Part shown: piece after piece, positions 52,901-64,000 of the stretch | Layout: every line of letters begins with the position of its first letter | Position numbering within the stretch: position 1 is the stretch's first letter | Assembly: GCA_964057225.1 (NCBI GenBank) | Contig: OZ059896.1 | Location: forward strand, 12,074,501-12,138,500 | Reading direction: 5' to 3' | From: Auanema rhodensis | Lineage: Eukaryota > Nematoda > Chromadorea > Rhabditida > Rhabditidae | DNA: 64,000 nucleotides | Made by a program: the position numbers and the translations under genes | Notes under the pieces: generated by a model | Seen by the model: the letters and a program-made list of their open reading frames with translations, nothing else | The model's database searches: none | What the model was told of the DNA's origin: nothing

Positions 52901-55900
52901 AACCATTTCACTCCATCTCTTTCATTTAATTCCATATTTTAAACAATTTTATATTTCTACCACGAATTCATAACTTCATTTTTTAAATTTTTGATCATTA
53001 AAAAACATTTAAATTTCAATATTGTGATGCTCAAAAACTGAAACAGTTGAATATTTTGTAATTTCTAAACCATTTTACTCCATCGCTTTTATTTAATCCC
53101 ATATTTTAAACAATTTTATATTTCTACCGCTATTTCATAATTTCATTTTTTAAATTTTTAATCATTAAAAAACATTTAAATTCCAATATTGTGATGCTCA
53201 AAAACTGAAACAGTTGAATATTTTGTAATTTCTAAACCATTTTACTCCATCGCTTTTATTTAATTCCATATTTTAAACAATTTTATATTTCTACCGCTAT
53301 TTCATAATTTCATTTTTTAAATTTTTAATCATTAAAAAACATTTAAATTTCAATATTGTGATGCTCAAAAACTGAAACATTTAAATATTTTGTATTTTCT
53401 AAACCATTTCACTCCATCTCTTTCATTTAATTCCATATTTTAAACAATTTTATATTTCTACCACGAATTCATTACTTCATTTTTTAAATTTTTGATCATT
53501 AAAAAACATTTAAATTTCAATGTTGTGATGCTCAAAAACTGAAACAGTTGAATATTTTGTAATTTCTTAACCATTTTACTCCATCGCTTTTATTTAATCT
53601 CATATTTTAAACAATTTTATATTTCTACCGCTATTTCATAATTTCATTTTTTAAATTTTTAATCATTAAAAAACATTTAAATTTCAATATTGTGATGCTC
53701 AAAAACTGAAACAGTTGAATATTTTGTATTTTCTAAACCATTTTACTTCATATCTTTCATTTAATTCCATATTTTAAACAATTTTATATTTCTACCACGA
53801 ATTCATAACTTCATTTTTTAAATTTTTAATCATTAAAAAACATTTAAATTTCAATATTGTGATGCTCAAAAACTGAAACAGTTGAATATTTTGTATTTTC
53901 TAAACCATTTTACTCCATCTATTTTATTTAATCCCACATTTTAAACAATTTTATATTTCTACCGCTGTTTCATAAATTCATTTTTCAAATTTTTAATCAT
54001 TAAAAAACATATAAATTTCAATATTGTGATGCTCAAAAACTGAAACAGTTGAATATTTTGTATTTTCTAAACCATTTTACTTCATATCTTTCATTTAACT
54101 CCATATTTTAAACAATTTTATATTTCTACCACGAATTCATAACTTCATTTTTTAAATTTTTAATCATTAAAAAACATTTAAATTTCAATATTGTGATGCT
54201 CAAAAACTGAAACAGTTGAATATTTTGTAATTTCTAAACCATTTTACTCCATCGCTTTTATTTAATCCCATATTTTAAACAATTTTATATTTCTACCGCT
54301 ATTTCATAATTTCATTTTTTAAATTTTTAATCATTAAAAACATTTAAATTTCAATATTGTGATGCTCAAAAACTGAAACAGTTGAATATTTTGTAATTTC
54401 TAAACCATTTTACTCCATCGCTTTTATTTAATTCCATATTTTAAACAATTTTATATTTCTACCGCTATTTCATAATTTCATTTTTTAAATTTTTAATCAT
54501 TAAAAAACATTTAAATTTCAATATTGTGATGCTCAAAAACTGAAACATTTAAATATTTTGTATTTTCTAAACCATTTCACTCCATCTCTTTCATTTAATT
54601 CCATATTTTAAACAATTTTATATTTCTACCACGAATTCATAACTTCATTTTTTAAATTTTTGATCATTAAAAAACATTTAAATTTCAATGTTGTGATGCT
54701 CAAAAACTGAAACAGTTGAATATTTTGTAATTTCTTAACCATTTTACTCCATCGCTTTTATTTAATCTCATATTTTAAACAATTTTATATTTCTACCGCT
54801 ATTTCATAATTTCATTTTTTAAATTTTTAATCATTAAAAAACATTTAAATTTCAATATTGTGATGCTCAAAAACTGAAACAGTTGAATATTTTGTATTTT
54901 CTAAACCATTTTACTTCATATCTTTTATTTAATTCCATATTTTAAACAATTTTATATTTCTACCACGAATTCATAACTTCATTTTTTAAATTTTTAATCA
55001 TTAAAAAACATTTAAATTTCAATATTGTGATGCTCAAAAACTGAAACAGTTGAATATTTTGTATTTTCTAAACCATTTTACTCCATCTATTTTATTTAAT
55101 CCCACATTTTAAACAATTTTATATTTCTACCGCTGTTTCATAAATTCATTTTTTAAATTTTTAATCATTAAAAAACATATAAATTTCAATATTGTGATGC
55201 TCAAAAACTGAAACATTTAAATATTTTGTATTTTCTAAACCATTTCACTCCATCTCTTTCATTTAATTCCATATTTTAAACAATTTTATATTTCTACCAC
55301 GAATTCATAACTTCATTTTTTAAATTTTTAATCATTAAAAAACATTTAAATTTCAATATTGTGATGCTCAAAAACTGAAACAGTTGAATATTTTGTAATT
55401 TCTAAACCATTTTACTCCATCTCTTTCATTTAATTCCATATTTTAAACAATTTTATATTTCTACCGCTGTTTCATAAATTCATTTTTTAAATTTTTAATC
55501 ATTAAAAAACATATAAATTTCAATATTGTGATGCTCAAAAACTGAAACATTTAAATATTTTGTATTTTCTAAACCATTTTACTCCATCTATTTTATTTAA
55601 TCCCATATTTTAAACAATTTTATATTTCTAACGCTATTTCATAATTTCATTTTTTAAATTTTTAATCATTAAAAAACATTTAAACTTCAATATTGTGATG
55701 CTCAAAAACTGAAACAGTTGAATATTTTGTAATTTCTAAACCATTTTACTCCATCGCTTTTATTTAATCCCATATTTTAAACAATTTTATATTTCTACCG
55801 CTATTTCATAATTTCATTTTTTAAATTTTTAATCATTAAAAAACATTTAAATTTCAATATTGTGATGCTCAAAAACTGAAACAGTTGAATATTTTGTAAT

Positions 55901-57500
55901 TTCTAAACCATTTTACTCCATCGCTTTTATTTAATTCCATATTTTAAACAATTTTATATTTCTACCGCTATTTCATAATTTCATTTTTTAAATTTTTAAT
56001 CATTAAAAAACATTTAAATTTCAATATTGTGATGCTCAAAAACTGAAACATTTAAATATTTTGTATTTTCTAAACCATTTCACTCCATCTCTTTCATTTA
56101 ATTCCATATTTTAAACAATTTTATATTTCTACCACGAATTCATTACTTCATTTTTTAAATTTTTGATCATTAAAAAACATTTAAATTTCAATGTTGTGAT
56201 GCTCAAAAACTGAAACAGTTGAATATTTTGTAATTTCTTAACCATTTTACTCCATCGCTTTTATTTAATCTCATATTTTAAACAATTTTATATTTCTACC
56301 GCTATTTCATAATTTCATTTTTTAAATTTTTAATCATTAAAAAACATTTAAATTTCAATATTGTGATGCTCAAAAACTGAAACAGTTGAATATTTTGTAT
56401 TTTCTAAACCATTTTACTTCATATCTTTCATTTAATTCCATATTTTAAACAATTTTATATTTCTACCACGAATTCATAACTTCATTTTTTAAATTTTTAA
56501 TCATTAAAAAACATTTAAATTTCAATATTGTGATGCTCAAAAACTGAAACAGTTGAATATTTTGTATTTTCTAAACCATTTTACTCCATCTATTTTATTT
56601 AATCCCACATTTTAAACAATTTTATATTTCTACCGCTGTTTCATAAATTCATTTTTCAAATTTTTAATCATTAAAAAACATATAAATTTCAATATTGTGA
56701 TGCTCAAAAACTGAAACAGTTGAATATTTTGTATTTTCTAAACCATTTTACTTCATATCTTTCATTTAACTCCATATTTTAAACAATTTTATATTTCTAC
56801 CACGAATTCATAACTTCATTTTTTAAATTTTTAATCATTAAAAAACATTTAAATTTCAATATTGTGATGCTCAAAAACTGAAACAGTTGAATATTTTGTA
56901 ATTTCTAAACCATTTTACTCCATCGCTTTTATTTAATCCCATATTTTAAACAATTTTATATTTCTACCGCTATTTCATAATTTCATTTTTTAAATTTTTA
57001 ATCATTAAAAAACATTTAAATTTCAATATTGTGATGCTCAAAAACTGAAACAGTTGAATATTTTGTATTTTCTAAACCATTTTACTCCATCGCTTTTATT
57101 TAATTCCATATTTTAAACAATTTTATATTTCTACCGCTATTTCATAATTTCATTTTTTAAATTTTTAATCATTAAAAAACATTTAAATTTCAATATTGTG
57201 ATGCTCAAAAACTGAAACATTTAAATATTTTGTATTTTCTAAACCATTTCACTCCATCTCTTTCATTTAATTCCATATTTTAAACAATTTTATATTTCTA
57301 CCACGAATTCATAACTTCATTTTTTAAATTTTTGATCATTCAAAAACATTTAAATTTCAATGTTGTGATGCTCAAAAACTGAAACAGTTGAATATTTTGT
57401 AATTTCTTAACCATTTTACTCCATCGCTTTTATTTAATCTCATATTTTAAACAATTTTATATTTCTACCGCTGTTTCATAAATTCATTTTTTAAATTTTT
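46900..57500. repeat. Higher-order repeat domain of about 16 and 23 monomers
   Basis: The variant CGAATTCATTACTTC is found at about 46957, 49629, 53470 and 56141 (position of CATTACTT), spaced 2,672, 3,841 and 2,671 bp, equal to 16, 23 and 16 monomers. Within the blocks a second marker, TTTCTTAACC followed by TTTAATCTCAT, recurs at 7-monomer spacing (47053 and 48222). A third, TTTTTCAAATTTTT with TTTAACTCC, travels with them. Confidence 0.75.
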
Positions 57501-60500
57501 AATCATTAAAAAACATATAAATTTCAATATTGTGATGCTCAAAAACTGAAACATTTAAATATTTTGTATTTTCTAAACCATTTCACTCCATCTCTTTTAT
57601 TTAATTCCATATTTTAAACAATTTTATATTTCTACCACGAATTCATAACTTCATTTTTTAAATTTTTAATCATTAAAAAACATTTAAATTTCAATATTGT
57701 GATGCTCAAAAACTGAAACAGTTGAATATTTTGTAATTTCTAAACCATTTTACTCCATCGCTTTTATTTAATCCCATATTTTAAACAATTTTATATTTCT
57801 ACCGCTATTTCATAATTTCATTTTTTAAATTTTTAATCATTAAAAAACATTTAAATTTCAATATTGTGATGCTCAAAAACTGAAACATTTAAATATTTTG
57901 TATTTTCTAAACCATTTCACTCCATCTCTTTCATTTAATTCCATATTTTAAACAATTTTATATTTCTACCACGAATTCATAACTTCATTTTTTAAATTTT
58001 TGATCATTCAAAAACATTTAAATTTCAATGTTGTGATGCTCAAAAACTGAAACAGTTGAAAATTTTTTATTTTTTTAACCATTTTACTCCATCGCTTTTA
58101 TTTAATCTCATATTTTAAACAATTTTATATTTCTACCGCTATTTCATAATTTCATTTTTTAAATTTTTAATCATTAAAAAACATTTAAATTTCAATATTG
58201 TGATGCTCAAAAACTGAAACAGTTGAATATTTTGTATTTTCTAAACCATTTTACTTCATATCTTTTATTTAATTCCATATTTTAAACAATTTTATATTTC
58301 TACCACGAATTCATAACTTCATTTTTTAAATTTTTAATCATTAAAAAACATTTAAATTTCAATATTGTGATGCTCAAAAACTGAAACAGTTGAATACTTT
58401 GTATTTTCTAAACCATTTTACTCCATCTATTTTATTTAATCCCACATTTTAAACAATTTTATATTTCTACCGCTGTTTCATAAATTCATTTTTTAAATTT
58501 TTAATCATTAAAAAACATATAAATTTCAATATTGTGATGCTCAAAAACTGAAACATTTAAATATTTTGTATTTTCTAAACCATTTCACTCCATCTCTTTC
58601 ATTTAATTCCATATTTTAAACAATTTTATATTTCTACCACGAATTCATAACTTCATTTTTTAAATTTTTAATCATTAAAAAACATTTAAATTTCAATATT
58701 GTGATGCTCAAAAACTGAAACAGTTGAATATTTTGTAATTTCTAAACCATTTTACTCCATCTCTTTCATTTAATTCCATATTTTAAACAATTTTATATTT
58801 CTACCGCTGTTTCATAAATTCATTTTTTAAATTTTTAATCATTAAAAAACATATAAATTTCAATATTGTGATGCTCAAAAACTGAAACATTTAAATATTT
58901 TGTATTTTCTAAACCATTTCACTCCATCTCTTTCATTTAATTCCATATTTTAAACAATTTTATATTGCTACCACGAATTCATAACTTCATTTTTTAAATT
59001 TTTGATCATTAAAAAACATTTAAATTTCAATATTGTGATGCTCAAAAACTGAAACAGTTAAATATTTTGTATTTTCTAAACCATTTCACTCCATCTCTTT
59101 CATTTAATTCCATATTATAAACAATTTTATATTTCTACCGCGAATTCATAACTTCATTTTTTAAATTTTTGATCATTAAAAAACATTTAAATTTCAATAT
59201 TGTGATGCTCAAAAACTGAAACAGTTAAATATTTTGTATTTTCTAAACCATTTCACTCCATCTCTTTCATTTAATTCCATATTTTAAACAATTTTATATT
59301 TCTACCGCTATTTCATAATTTCATTTTTTAAATTTTTAATCATTAAAAAACATTTCAATTTCAATATTGTGATGCTCAAAAACTGAAACATTTAAATATT
59401 TTGTATTTTCTAAACCATTTTACTCCATCGCTTTTATATTTCTACCGCTATTTCATAAATTCATTTTTTAAATTTTTAATCATTAAAAAACATATAAATT
59501 TCAATATTGTGATGCTCAAAAACTGAAACAGTTAAATATTTTGTATTTTCTAAACCATTTCACTCCATCTCTTTCATTTAATTCCATATTTTAAACAATT
59601 TTATATTTCTACCGCTATTTCATAATTTCATTTTTTAAATTTTTAATCATTAAAAAACATTTAAATTTCAATATTGTGATGCTCAAAAACTGAAACATTT
59701 AAATATTTTGTATATTCTAAACCATTTCACTCCATCTCTTTCATTTAATTCCATATTTTAAACAATTTTATATTTCTACCGCTATTTCATAATTTCATTT
59801 TTTAAATTTTCAATCATTAAAAAACATTTCAATTTCAATATTGTGATGCTCAAAAACTGAAACATTTAAATATTTTGTATTTTCTAAACCATTTCACTCC
59901 ATCTCTTTCATTTAATTCCATATTTTAAACAATTTTATATTTCTACCACGAATTCATAACTTCATTTTTTAAATTTTTGATCATTAAAAAACATTTAAAT
60001 TTCAATGTTGTGATGCTCAAAAACTGAAACAGTTGAATATTTTGTAATTTCTAAACCATTTTACTCCATCTCTTTCATTTAATTCCATATTTTAAACAAT
60101 TTTATATTTCTACCACGAATTCATAACTTCATTTTTTAAATTTTTAATCATTAAAAAACATTTAAATTTCAATATTGTGATGCTCAAAAACTGAAACATT
60201 TAAATATTTTGTATATTCTAAACCATTTCACTCCATCTCTTTCATTTAATTCCATATTTTAAACAATTTTATATTTCTACCACGAATTCATAACTTCATT
60301 TTTTAAATTTTTAATCATTAAAAAACATTTAAATTTCAATATTGTGATGCTCAAAAACTGAAACAGTTGAATATTTTGTATTTTCTAAACCATTTTACTT
60401 CATATCTTTCATTTAATTCCATATTTTAAACAATTTTATATTTCTACCACGAATTCATAACTTCATTTTTTAAATTTTTGATCATTAAAAAACATTTAAA

Positions 60501-62685
60501 TTTCAATATTGTGATGCTCAAAAACTGAAACAGTTGAATATTTTGTAATTTCTAAACCATTTTACTCCATCGCTTTTATTTAATCTCATATTTTAAACAA
60601 TTTTATATTTCTACCGCTATTTCATAATTTCATTTTTTAAATTTTTAATCATTAAAAAACATTTAAATTTCAATATTGTGATGCTCAAAAACTGAAACAG
60701 TTGAATATTTTGTATTTTCTAAACCATTTTACTTCATATCTTTCATTTAATTCCATATTTTAAACAATTTTATATTTCTACCACGAATTCATAACTTCAT
60801 TTTTTAAATTTTTAATCATTAAAAAACATTTAAATTTCAATATTGTGATGCTCAAAAACTGAAACAGTTGAATATTTTGTATTTTCTAAACCATTTTACT
60901 CCATCTCTTTCATTTAATTCCATATTTTAAACAATTTTATATTTCTACCACGAATTCATAACTTCATTTTTTAAATTTTTAATCATTAAAAAACATATAA
61001 ATTTCAATATTGTGATGCTCAAAAACTGAAACATTTAAATATTTTGTATTTTCTAAACCATTTCACTCCATCTCTTTCATTTAATTCCATATTTTAAACA
61101 ATTTTATATTTCTACCACGAATTCATAACTTCATTTTTTAAATTTTTAATCATTAAAAAACATATAAATTTCAATATTGTGATGCTCAAAAACTGAAACA
61201 TTTAAATATTTTGTATTTTCTAAACCATTTCACTCCATCTCTTTCATTTAATTCCATATTTTAAACAATTTTATATTTCTACCACGAATTCATAACTTCA
61301 TTTTTTAAATTTTTGATCATTAAAAAACATTTAAATTTCAATATTGTGATGCTCAAAAACTGAAACAGTTGAATATTTTGTAATTTCTAAACCATTTTAC
61401 TCCATCGCTTTTATTTAATCTCATATTTTAAACAATTTTATATTTCTACCGCTATTTCATAATTTCATTTTTTAAATTTTTAATCATTAAAAAACATTTA
61501 AATTTCAATATTGTGATGCTCAAAAACTGAAACATTTAAATATTTTGTATTTTCTAAACCATTTTACTCCATCTCTTTCATTTAATTCCATATTTTAAAC
61601 AATTTTATATTTCTACCACGAATTCATAACTTCATTTTTTAAATTTTTAATCATTAAAAAACATTTAAATTTCAATATTGTGATGCTCAAAAACTGAAAC
61701 AGTTGAATATTTTGTATTTTCTAAACCATTTTACTCCATCTATTTTATTTAATCCCACATTTTAAACAATTTTATATTTCTACCGCTGTTTCATAAATTC
61801 ATTTTTTAAATTTTTAATCATTAAAAAACATATAAATTTCAATATTGTGATGCTCAAAAACTGAAACATTTAAATATTTTGTATTTTCTAAACCATTTCA
61901 CTCCATCTCTTTCATTTAATTCCATATTTTAAACAATTTTATATTTCTACCACGAATTCATAACTTCATTTTTTAAATTTTTAATCATTAAAAAACATTT
62001 AAATTTCAATATTGTGATGCTCAAAAACTGAAACAGTTGAATATTTTGTAATTTCTAAACCATTTTACTCCATCTCTTTCATTTAATTCCATATTTTAAA
62101 CAATTTTATATTTCTACCGCTATTTCATAAATTCATTTTTTAAATTTTTAATCATTAAAAAACATATAAATTTCAATATTGTGATGCTCAAAAACTGAAT
62201 CATTTAAATATTTTGTATTTTCTAAACCATTTCACTCCATCTCTTTCATTTAATTCCATATTTTAAACAATTTTATATTTCTACCACGAATTCATAACTT
62301 CATTTTTTAAATTTTTGATCATTAAAAAACATTTAAATTTCAATATTGTGATGCTCAAAAACTGAAACAGTTGAATATTTTGTAATTTCTAAACCATTTT
62401 ACTCCATCGCTTTTATTTAATTCCATATTTTAAATAATTTTATATTTCTACCGCTATTTCATAATTTCATTTTTTAAATTTTTAATCATTAAAAAACATT
62501 TAAATTTCAATATTGTGATGCTCAAAAACTGAAACAGTTGAATATTTTGTATTTTCTAAACCATTTTACATCATATCTTTCATTTAATTCCATATTTTAA
62601 ACAATTTTATATTTCTACCACGAATTCATAACTTCATTTTTTAAATTTTTAATCATTAAAAAACATTTAAATTTCAATATTGTGA
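57500..62685. repeat. Mixed satellite domain with short-range duplications
   Basis: Monomers are more heterogeneous. Local repeats include CATTCAAAAACATTT at about 57341 and 58009 (4 monomers apart) and GTATATTC at 59710 and 60211 (3 monomers apart). The 140-bp short monomer appears once, at 59424, 115 monomers (less 2 bp) from its nearest copy at 40248. One unusually altered stretch lies at about 58057-58078. The array ends where the second element inserts. Confidence 0.7.
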
Positions 62686-63218
62686 TGTCGTTTTGTCCTC
62701 TAGTTGGAGAGCGAATAACGGGCATTTGTGGTTCAGTGGTAGTGGAATATTAGTCCAAGTAATAGGCAATAGACGCGAGTACAAGAGAAGAGTTTATTAT
62801 CGGCGATACGAATACAATACGAGTAAAACAGAAATAAATTGACGGGAAGATGATAGCGGTGGCAGGATAATATTGAGACATGATTTAGAAGAATTATTGC
62901 GGGTTTATATACTAGGTCCCCGGAAGTGATAGATAATGTATTAATTGTAGAAAGCGAGAGGAGGGGTCTAAATCCTATGTGATTCATCCCCCTTGCAAGT
63001 GGGCGACGGCTATCGCGCCTAAGATCTTGCCTAATGGATCAGATGGCAAAGGGCGATAGGTGATTCATCGGCAAATCGGCCGTTGGTGACAACTTACAGG
63101 ATTATCGATTAGATAGTTGAGGATAATGGACAGTACAAAGAGAGGACAATAAAGAAGTACAATTGAACTTAAACTAAGGAGGAACACTATTATCACGGGA
63201 TGAGAGTGCTTCAGCACA
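62686..63218 (-). repeat. 3' LTR of the second element
   Basis: 533 bp, collinear with the other LTRs without indels. By eye four substitutions separate it from them: one near 62829, two near 62866-62869 and one near 63131. It retains the TATA box (62905-62911), the AATAAA signal (62793-62798) and the tRNA-Gly-like segment (62722-62742). Confidence 0.95.
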
Positions 63219-63242
63219 CTCCGGCCGTCGAGAAGAGAACAT

Positions 63243-64000
63243 CTATATGGTGATGATCGCCGCCTGAGTCTTGTTCCTCTTAGTGGGTAGAATTTCTTGT
63301 TCCATTTCTTTTCTAGTCTCAGTTTTGTAAAAATCCCTAAGTGATTGGTCCATGTGCTGGGTGAGTTCCTTCAAGCATTCAATCCGTTTCTCTTTTGTGA
63401 GCTTCAGAAACGAGTCGCATCTTTCTTGTGATCTTTGCAAGACTAGGTTGATTTCGCAGGCTCTAGTGTTGGCGAGTGACATAGTGAATAGAATGAATAC
63501 TACTAGGATGTGAGTTTTCCTTGACTTTAGGAGAAGGAGCTGGCGCCAAAAAATGATAAAGACGCGGAGGGGAATGAGGAAGATGTAACATGTTGCGGCA
63601 GCCATGTAGTGGGCGGTGCCTAGTGCTAGTCTGGTAGCGTATGTTGTAATGATGTAATAGGAAAAGGTAAAAGCGATTATGGCAATGAGTAGACAGGTTG
63701 CTAATGCTTTGTACCATTCCTGATAGATGTTGTAGAAGTGAGTAATGTCGGGCCAAGAAAAGGTGAAGGCTGTTTCTTGGAGAGACGAGTGATTCCCGAG
63801 TATGTAATGAGAGCGTAGGTCTTGAAGTGTGTTGACGTAGTACAGCATTCCTGAGAGGAGGAATGTGTTTTCTTGTGTTCCGCAGGTGTATGTGCATGTG
63901 ATCCTAGGTGAGGCTGAGGTGATAGGCAGCTGGATGGAGTTGGTTGTTCCTTGTGGACTGCATTGTGTCATGAATGCGGATTCACCACATTGTATAGCTG
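63243..64000 (-). CDS. Gag-Pol-Env polyprotein, C-terminal part (partial, internal deletion)
   Basis: Open from the window edge to a TAG at 63243-63245. The visible part covers the end of the G2-like glycoprotein, its membrane segments, the third signal-like stretch and the start of the coiled-coil tail. The frame upstream of the first Met codon (63969-63971) is open and homologous to the complete element, so the 5' boundary is only the end of the sequence. Between 63319 and 63320 the sequence skips what corresponds to 8710-9222 of the complete element: 513 bp, exactly 171 codons, with a 2-bp CT microhomology. The frame is kept, the middle of the tail is removed and the last 25 or so residues remain. 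Other differences are a few substitutions, including one K/R change. It is unknown whether the rest of the ORF is intact. Confidence 0.9.
   Translation of the reverse strand, partial: AIQCGESAFMTQCSPQGTTNSIQLPITSASPRITCTYTCGTQENTFLLSGMLYYVNTLQDLRSHYILGNHSSLQETAFTFSWPDITHFYNIYQEWYKALATCLLIAIIAFTFSYYIITTYATRLALGTAHYMAAATCYIFLIPLRVFIIFWRQLLLLKSRKTHILVVFILFTMSLANTRACEINLVLQRSQERCDSFLKLTKEKRIECLKELTQHMDQSLRDFYKTETRKEMEQEILPTKRNKTQAAIITI

Larger units (their letters stand above)
17376..62685. repeat. AT-rich 167-bp satellite array, right part
   Basis: About 272 further copies of the same monomer in the same orientation, 45.3 kb with no gene and no interruption other than satellite variants. Monomer length is almost invariant: distances between matching rare variants are whole multiples of 167 bp over tens of kilobases, apart from a 27-bp-shorter monomer and occasional 1-2 bp A-run changes. 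Each monomer contains a near-central A/T dyad, TTTTTAATCATTAAAAA in type A. Non-satellite sequence appears only at the two retroelement junctions. Confidence 0.97.
62686..64000 (-). mobile_element. Second BEL/Pao element, 3' end only (cut by window edge)
   Basis: Same family and same orientation as the complete element. It begins with a full 533-bp LTR directly after satellite sequence TGTGA (the presumed target duplication, whose partner is outside the window). The internal part matches the complete element but lacks 513 bp. It is an independent insertion: it sits at a different position of the monomer and its LTR differs at about four sites. Confidence 0.95.

Noticed and set aside
1..62685. 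Coding or RNA genes within the satellite
   Set aside because: Every stretch examined is the same 167-bp repeat with stops in all frames; no non-satellite insert other than the retroelements was found.
17376..62685. CENP-B box
   Set aside because: No sequence resembling the TTCG...CGGG core was seen in the monomer; the unit is nearly all A/T outside a few bases.

Overview
The window is almost entirely two kinds of repetitive DNA: an AT-rich tandem satellite (about 53.4 kb, some 320 monomers of 167 bp) and BEL/Pao-type LTR retrotransposons inserted into it. I see no single-copy host gene, rRNA, complete tRNA or CRISPR array. The organism is a eukaryote, most likely a nematode. That inference rests on the polyprotein: a BEL/Pao gag-pol joined to a phlebovirus-type (class II, G2-like) envelope glycoprotein is a combination known from nematode elements such as the Cer/Tas group. 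I cannot name the species.

Layout. 1-8075: satellite array, about 48 monomers. 8076-17375: a complete 9,300-bp element on the minus strand, with two 533-bp LTRs that read as identical, a perfect 5-bp target duplication (ATATT) and one uninterrupted 2,749-codon ORF. 17376-62685: the same satellite continues for about 272 monomers, organised into higher-order blocks that stay in 167-bp register over tens of kilobases. 62686-64000: the 3' end of a second, slightly diverged element in the same orientation, cut by the window edge, with an in-frame 513-bp deletion in the tail of its ORF.

How the element works. In element sense (right to left) the order is 5' LTR (TATA box, AATAAA signal, start codon inside the LTR), a primer-binding site directly abutting the LTR, Gag with three zinc knuckles, aspartic protease, reverse transcriptase, RNase H, integrase, an envelope module made of two membrane-targeted parts plus a coiled-coil tail, a weak polypurine tract and the 3' LTR. 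All expected catalytic residues are present except that the RT box reads YVDN rather than YVDD. Intact ORF, identical LTRs and perfect target duplication mark a very recent insertion of a possibly active copy.

The most unusual signal is in the 5' LTR end. The 9-nt primer-binding site matches the 3' end of tRNA-Gly, and 36 bp further into the LTR a 21-nt segment matches the 5' end and D-arm of the same tRNA in antisense. The ORF's start codon lies inside that second complementary segment. This suggests an extended primer-tRNA interaction that could mask the start codon.
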